Source: Bacteroidota bacterium
Lineage (GTDB): Bacteria > Bacteroidota > Bacteroidia > Bacteroidales > VadinHA17
Assembly: GCA_012838685.1 (NCBI GenBank)
Contig: DUOU01000187.1
Location: 1-10,479, forward strand
Length of the DNA stretch: 10,479 bases
Direction: 5' to 3'
Each line of letters opens with the position of its first letter. Position 1 is the first letter of the stretch. The notes under the pieces were generated by a model. That model made no database searches, was not told the DNA's origin, and worked only from the letters and a program-made list of their open reading frames with translations. Both the position numbers and the translations under genes were made by a program. Below, in pieces: positions 7,274 through 10,479 of this stretch.

Positions 7274-8038
7274 TTATGAACCTCTCTTCTGCCTTATTTT
7301 TATCTCATGTTGATGGTAAACCAGGGAGAATGGCGGAATTGACTCTGTGAGCCAGACATTACCGCCAATTATACTATCGTGTCCCAACACTGTCTCCCCT
7401 CCCAAAATGGTACTTCCGGCATAAATAATGACATTATCTTCTATGGTAGGATGCCTTTTTGTGTCGCACAGTTCCTTCTTGACACTGAGGGCTCCTATGG
7501 TCACCCCTTGATAAAGCTGGACGCGTTTACCGATAATAGCCGTTTCTCCGATGACGATACCGGTACCATGGTCAATAAAGAAAGGCGAATCAATGGTAGC
7601 CTTGGGATGGATATCTATCCCCATCTTTGAGTGGGCGTATTCAGTCATTATCCTCGGAATCAAAGGAACGTTCAACCTGGCCAGGGAATTGGCTATACGA
7701 TATACAAGAATAGCATAAAATCCGGGATAACTCATTATAACCTCATCAACAGAGGTAGAGGCCGGATCATTTTCAAAAATAAAATCGGCATCCGATTCAA
7801 GCGCGCTCTTTATGCTGCCTATATTTCCAAAAAATTGGTCAATAACCTCATCGGTGTCCCTATCAAGCCTGTTTTTTATGGGACGGAGCAATTTATTCAG
7901 ATCTTTTCGCAATCTCCTATCCGATTTAACCCTGCGCGAATAGCCCTCAACCTCTGGAAAAAGCTTGACGGCCATATCCTGGGTAAACAATGAAATTCCC
8001 CTCTTTGAAGGAAGATTTCCTTTATGGAATCGTAACAT
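7274..8038 (-). CDS. cysE: serine O-acetyltransferase (CysE/EpsC)
   Basis: Cytoplasmic enzyme of 254 residues that by family transfers acetyl from acetyl-CoA to L-serine, giving O-acetylserine for cysteine synthesis. The N-terminal helical part contains ALESDADFIFENDPA and the YPGFYAILVYRIA helix; the C-terminal part is a left-handed beta-helix. Catalytic residues are visible: Asp142 in GIDIHP and His157 in DHGTGIVIGE, 15 residues apart as in the E. coli enzyme. The glycine-rich GGNVW turn is at 225-229. The frame is open to an ATG at 8089, but those 17 extra residues are hydrophobic and unlike the family. Starting at 8038 keeps the LPS-x15-FP spacing seen in Bacteroides homologues, although the N-terminus is still about 20 residues shorter than those. 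The C-terminus (QKRGS) lacks the terminal isoleucine with which E. coli CysE binds CysK. The gene lies about 100 bp downstream of rprY and may share its transcript. Confidence 0.9.
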   Translation of the reverse strand: MLRFHKGNLPSKRGISLFTQDMAVKLFPEVEGYSRRVKSDRRLRKDLNKLLRPIKNRLDRDTDEVIDQFFGNIGSIKSALESDADFIFENDPASTSVDEVIMSYPGFYAILVYRIANSLARLNVPLIPRIMTEYAHSKMGIDIHPKATIDSPFFIDHGTGIVIGETAIIGKRVQLYQGVTIGALSVKKELCDTKRHPTIEDNVIIYAGSTILGGETVLGHDSIIGGNVWLTESIPPFSLVYHQHEIKIRQKRGS

Positions 8039-8141
8039 TAACAAAGAAATTTGAAATAAGCACAAACAAAATAAATACAAGCACACCAACCGCGATTACC
8101 GCGACACTTATGCGATTTGGCCGCACCCAACCCCAAAGCAC
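8022..8141 (-). CDS. candidate small single-span membrane protein between rprY and cysE
   Basis: A 39-codon minus-strand frame starts with GTG at 8141, whose first G is the last base of the rprY stop (TAGTG), and ends at TAA 8024-8022, overlapping the proposed cysE start by 17 bases. The peptide has a short aromatic and basic N-terminus (Trp3, Trp5, Arg7, Arg10) followed by about 20 hydrophobic residues (ISVAVIAVGVLVFILFVLIS) and an Asn/Val-rich tail, so it would be a single membrane span with its N-terminus inside. The overlaps at both ends suggest translational coupling. I do not recognise it. T-rich noncoding DNA readily yields hydrophobic frames, and the GTG start is weak evidence, so this stays tentative; it could simply be the rprY-cysE spacer. 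Confidence 0.35.
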   Translation of the reverse strand: MLWGWVRPNRISVAVIAVGVLVFILFVLISNFFVNVTIP

Positions 8142-8830
8142 TACGTCACCAACTTATAACCCTTACCGTGGACATTGAGAATCTTTACCGAGGGGTCATC
8201 CTTGAAATATTTCCTTAGACGGGTTATGTATACATCCATACTTCTGGCATTGAAGTAATTATCACTCACCCAAATAGACTTTAAGGCATAGTTTCTCTCC
8301 AATATCTCGTTGTGACGCCTACAAAGCAGGTAGAGCAGCTCCGATTCTTTTGTAGTGAGCTTGGCAACTGTTTTACCCTCCATTGACAAGGTCTGCTTCA
8401 AATAATCAAAGGAGTATCTGCCCAGTTGAAAAACCTCAAAATCTTTCATTGCTGCGCCCATTTCGGTTCTTTTTTGTATTGCCTTTATCCTGTAAACCAA
8501 CTCTTCGATAGAGAACGGTTTAGTGATATAATCATCCGCACCCGAACGGAAACCCTCAAGTATATCCTCTTCTACCCCTTTGGCGGTCAGAAATATTATC
8601 GGTATTTTTGAGTCAACCTGCCTTACTTCGCGGGCAAGGGTCAACCCATCCATCTCCGGCATCATGATATCGAAAATACATAGCGTAAACTTATCCGCCA
8701 TAAAGGCTTCAAGCGCTAATACACCGTTTTCAAAAAGATGAGTCTCAAAACCTTTAGCGTTAAGATATTCCCTTAAAATACTGCCCAGATTAATATCATC
8801 TTCAGCCAAAAGAATTTTAGTGTCACCCAT
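8141..8830 (-). CDS. rprY: RprY, OmpR-family DNA-binding response regulator
   Basis: Cytoplasmic response regulator of 229 residues. The receiver domain (about 4-120) has the acidic pair Asp11/Asp12, phosphoacceptor Asp54 in FDIMMPEMDG, Thr82 and Lys104 (ITKPFS). The OmpR/PhoB winged-helix domain covers about 130-228, with LTTKESELLYLL, the recognition region NARSMDVYITRLRKYF and the wing GKGYKL. Overall it closely resembles Bacteroides fragilis RprY, including the NYFNARSMDVYIT stretch. It follows the rprX stop by only two bases, so the pair is co-transcribed and RprX is the expected phosphodonor. In Porphyromonas RprY has been linked to oxidative-stress and sodium-pump genes; its targets here are unknown. 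No residue defects are seen. Confidence 0.95.
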   Translation of the reverse strand: MGDTKILLAEDDINLGSILREYLNAKGFETHLFENGVLALEAFMADKFTLCIFDIMMPEMDGLTLAREVRQVDSKIPIIFLTAKGVEEDILEGFRSGADDYITKPFSIEELVYRIKAIQKRTEMGAAMKDFEVFQLGRYSFDYLKQTLSMEGKTVAKLTTKESELLYLLCRRHNEILERNYALKSIWVSDNYFNARSMDVYITRLRKYFKDDPSVKILNVHGKGYKLVT

Positions 8831-8832
8831 AA

Positions 8833-10386
8833 TCAGAAATTTTGTGGAATAAAGATAGTAAATTTTGTTCCCTTGTTTACCTGGCTTTCTACTTTTATAT
8901 CGCCATTATGTTCTTCTATAACCATTTTCAGATAACTGAGCCCCAAACCGTACCCTTTTACGTCGTGAACATCGCCCGAGGAGACCCTGTAAAACCTATC
9001 ATATATCCTCTTCAGATTATCCTTGCTTATACCAACCCCATTATCAGCTACGGTAATACAAATACCATCGTTATCATTGTATGTTCCAATTTTGATAACC
9101 GGCGGGCCCTTGGAATATTTGATCGCATTATCCAACAAATTTGAGATAGCGTTGGGAAAATGGATCTCGTCAATTTTTGCGTAATGGAACACCGCCTTAT
9201 AATCCTTCTCTATTCTTCCCTTGGCGTTATGAATACGAAGGTAATAATTTTCCGACATGTTGTCGAGAAGATCATGTATATCCTGTTTCGTGGGGTTCAG
9301 CTTGATTTTTGACTTCTCAAAAAGAGATATCTCCAGAACCTTATCAACAAGGATACGCAACCTGTTGCTCTCATCAAGCACAATCTTCGCCAGGTTATCC
9401 ATATTCTTATGCTGGTTGGAAATTGATTTATCCGCCAACATCTGCGATGCCAACGAAATTGTAGATATGGGAGTTTTCAATTCATGGGTTATGTTGTTCA
9501 TGAAGTCCTGCCTTATCTCCGACATTTTCTTCTGCCTTCCGTAATAAATGGTAGTGCCCGTAACGATAATGATCAATATTGTGGTAAAGGTTATTGACAA
9601 GATACCAAAGACGCCCATTTGGCGAATTTTATAGCGCTCCTCATTGAGACAGTACATTATCAACTGGTTCTGTCCGGGCGAAGGATCGTTCGGAAAGAGC
9701 TGTATCATGAACTTGTTCCTTCCCCGTTGCATTGAAAATCCCGGGGTTTCCCATATAGTACCCTGTTGACCCGAACGAATCGACAATTCAAAGTCCAGCA
9801 AAATACCCCTTTTGTCAAGTTCCTGCCGGACTTTTAATGTTATATCGTCAAAATCCACTCTTTCCCTTATGTTCTGTTCAGGATTGATTATCAATCGGCC
9901 TATCATCTCCTGGAGCAGATAAATGCGGTTGACAAACCGATTGGCGCGACTGGCTTCAGTAAACTCGTCGACGATTTCCATAAGTTGGCCCGAAAGATCC
10001 AACAGCTCTGTTGTATCAGGTTCAACCGGCTCTTCTTTAAGCGGAATAGAAAAGGTGTCGCCCGTAAGTTCTCTCAAACCATACGTATCTATAAGAGCGG
10101 AAGCCGACTGTATACTGGCCAACCTTGGATCCATATACAATCCCGAAGCGTACAAAATACTCAAGGTGTCTTCACCCCAGGCACTTATCTCTCTGAACAA
10201 AAAATTGATTATCTCCTCCTCTTCCAAGCGGTCCACCACCTCCTCAAGAGCCTGGTTGGCATTTAACCGGAACTGTTGGTCCGACATATCGTAAGCTTCT
10301 CCCAACCAATTTAACTGTAAAAGTACCAGTCCCGCGAGAACGCAGAAAAACAAAACTGATACTAAGGGAATGGTCTTGCGCTTCAT
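8833..10386 (-). CDS. rprX: RprX, membrane sensor histidine kinase
   Basis: Inner-membrane sensor kinase of 517 residues, close to the length of B. fragilis RprX. Membrane segment 1 spans about 6-25 and segment 2 about 258-281, enclosing a periplasmic sensor region of about 230 residues rich in acidic and helical sequence with no domain I recognise. No HAMP domain is evident: the phosphoacceptor helix begins almost directly after the second span. The catalytic parts are complete: H-box FMNNITHELKTP with His301, N-box SNLLDNAIKYSK (Asn420), G1 VADNGVGIS (Asp448), F-box IYDRFYR and G2 GYGLGLS (478-484). It is the first gene of the operon with rprY, two bases apart. A promoter-like TATATTTG lies just upstream, in a 53-bp spacer shared with the divergent gene at the window edge. 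The stimulus is not known. Confidence 0.95.
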   Translation of the reverse strand: MKRKTIPLVSVLFFCVLAGLVLLQLNWLGEAYDMSDQQFRLNANQALEEVVDRLEEEEIINFLFREISAWGEDTLSILYASGLYMDPRLASIQSASALIDTYGLRELTGDTFSIPLKEEPVEPDTTELLDLSGQLMEIVDEFTEASRANRFVNRIYLLQEMIGRLIINPEQNIRERVDFDDITLKVRQELDKRGILLDFELSIRSGQQGTIWETPGFSMQRGRNKFMIQLFPNDPSPGQNQLIMYCLNEERYKIRQMGVFGILSITFTTILIIIVTGTTIYYGRQKKMSEIRQDFMNNITHELKTPISTISLASQMLADKSISNQHKNMDNLAKIVLDESNRLRILVDKVLEISLFEKSKIKLNPTKQDIHDLLDNMSENYYLRIHNAKGRIEKDYKAVFHYAKIDEIHFPNAISNLLDNAIKYSKGPPVIKIGTYNDNDGICITVADNGVGISKDNLKRIYDRFYRVSSGDVHDVKGYGLGLSYLKMVIEEHNGDIKVESQVNKGTKFTIFIPQNF

Positions 10387-10390
10387 ACGA

Positions 10391-10422
10391 TTGGCAAATA
10401 TATCATTTCTTTATTAAATTTG
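10391..10422 (+). promoter_or_regulatory. candidate promoter for the divergent gene at the right edge
   Basis: TTG at 10391-10393 is followed after 21 bases by TAAATTTG (10415-10422), an exact TAnnTTTG match, 17 bases before the ATG at 10440. Its upstream part abuts the rprX -7 candidate on the other strand, so the two promoters overlap. Confidence 0.5.
10395..10402 (-). promoter_or_regulatory. candidate -7 element for the rprX-rprY operon
   Basis: The minus strand reads TATATTTG here, an exact TAnnTTTG match, eight bases before the rprX ATG at 10386. No TTTG lies at the expected distance upstream, so the -33 part is missing or weak. The closeness to the ATG would leave an almost leaderless mRNA. 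Confidence 0.35.
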
Positions 10423-10439
10423 AAGATTCATTTTTATGC

Positions 10440-10479
10440 ATGAACTTACCATATTTCATAGCCAAAAGGCTGATCAAAG
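10440..10479 (+). CDS. start of a probable LolC/E or FtsX-type ABC permease (partial)
   Basis: Only 13 codons are visible before the window ends. The frame from ATG 10440 begins MNLPYFIAKRLIK, which resembles the N-terminus of Bacteroidota ABC-transporter permeases of the LolC/LolE/MacB-FtsX type (MNLPxFIAxR...). Another ATG four bases upstream (10436) opens a different frame (MHELTIFHSQ) that I do not recognise. The promoter candidate at 10391-10422 fits either. If the call is right, the product would sit in the inner membrane and help move lipoproteins or act as an exporter subunit. It is transcribed divergently from rprX. Confidence 0.45.
   Translation, partial: MNLPYFIAKRLIK

Noticed and set aside
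7252..7285. Inverted repeat AGAGGTT / AACCTCT between the patatin gene and cysE, possible bidirectional terminator
   Set aside because: The stem is only 7 bp with a 20-base loop; the T-run lies inside the loop rather than after the stem, and the right arm is in the cysE coding region.
7379..7993. Plus-strand open frames opposite cysE
   Set aside because: Antisense to the conserved acetyltransferase beta-helix; no signal peptide, motif or promoter supports them.
8042..8089. Longer cysE start at 8089
   Set aside because: The added residues are a hydrophobic run not found in the family, and the same DNA is better explained as spacer or as the small membrane ORF in another frame.

Overview
The window looks like a chromosomal fragment from a Bacteroidota bacterium, most likely of the order Bacteroidales. 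The evidence is a closely matching RprX/RprY two-component pair, a thioredoxin-fold lipoprotein of the TlpA/DUF4369 type, a SiaB-family (DUF6272) kinase, A-rich start regions without strong Shine-Dalgarno sequences, and several promoters of the Bacteroidota form TTTG-N(18-21)-TAnnTTTG. No mobile element, rRNA, tRNA or CRISPR array was seen. Most of it is ordinary, conserved core sequence.

Layout, left to right. Bases 1-129 are probably the 3' end of an unidentified upstream gene. A plus-strand pair follows: a thioredoxin-fold lipoprotein with an altered active site (161-1318) and, nine bases later, an LpxH-type lipid A pyrophosphatase starting at TTG (1328-2089). The LpxH gene meets a minus-strand gene tail to tail with a 20-bp overlap; that gene encodes a protein made of two tandem SiaB-like kinase domains (2070-3188). 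Next on the minus strand is the YifB/ComM AAA+ ATPase (3252-4790). A 174-bp divergent spacer separates it from a plus-strand patatin-like phospholipase fused to a POTRA domain and an outer-membrane barrel (4965-7253). This converges on a minus-strand block that reads from right to left: RprX histidine kinase (8833-10386), RprY response regulator (8141-8830), a possible 39-residue membrane peptide (8022-8141), and serine acetyltransferase CysE (7274-8038). At the right edge a divergent plus-strand gene begins (10440 onward); its first residues look like a LolC/E or FtsX-type ABC permease.

Several genes act at the cell envelope: LpxH in lipid A synthesis, the patatin-barrel protein in the outer membrane, the thioredoxin-fold lipoprotein, the RprXY envelope sensor system and the edge permease. 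The points most worth a second look are the tandem SiaB-like protein, whose second domain has a degenerate glycine-rich ATP-lid motif, and the small membrane ORF lodged between rprY and cysE with overlaps at both ends. Neither is proven to be a new system from sequence alone.
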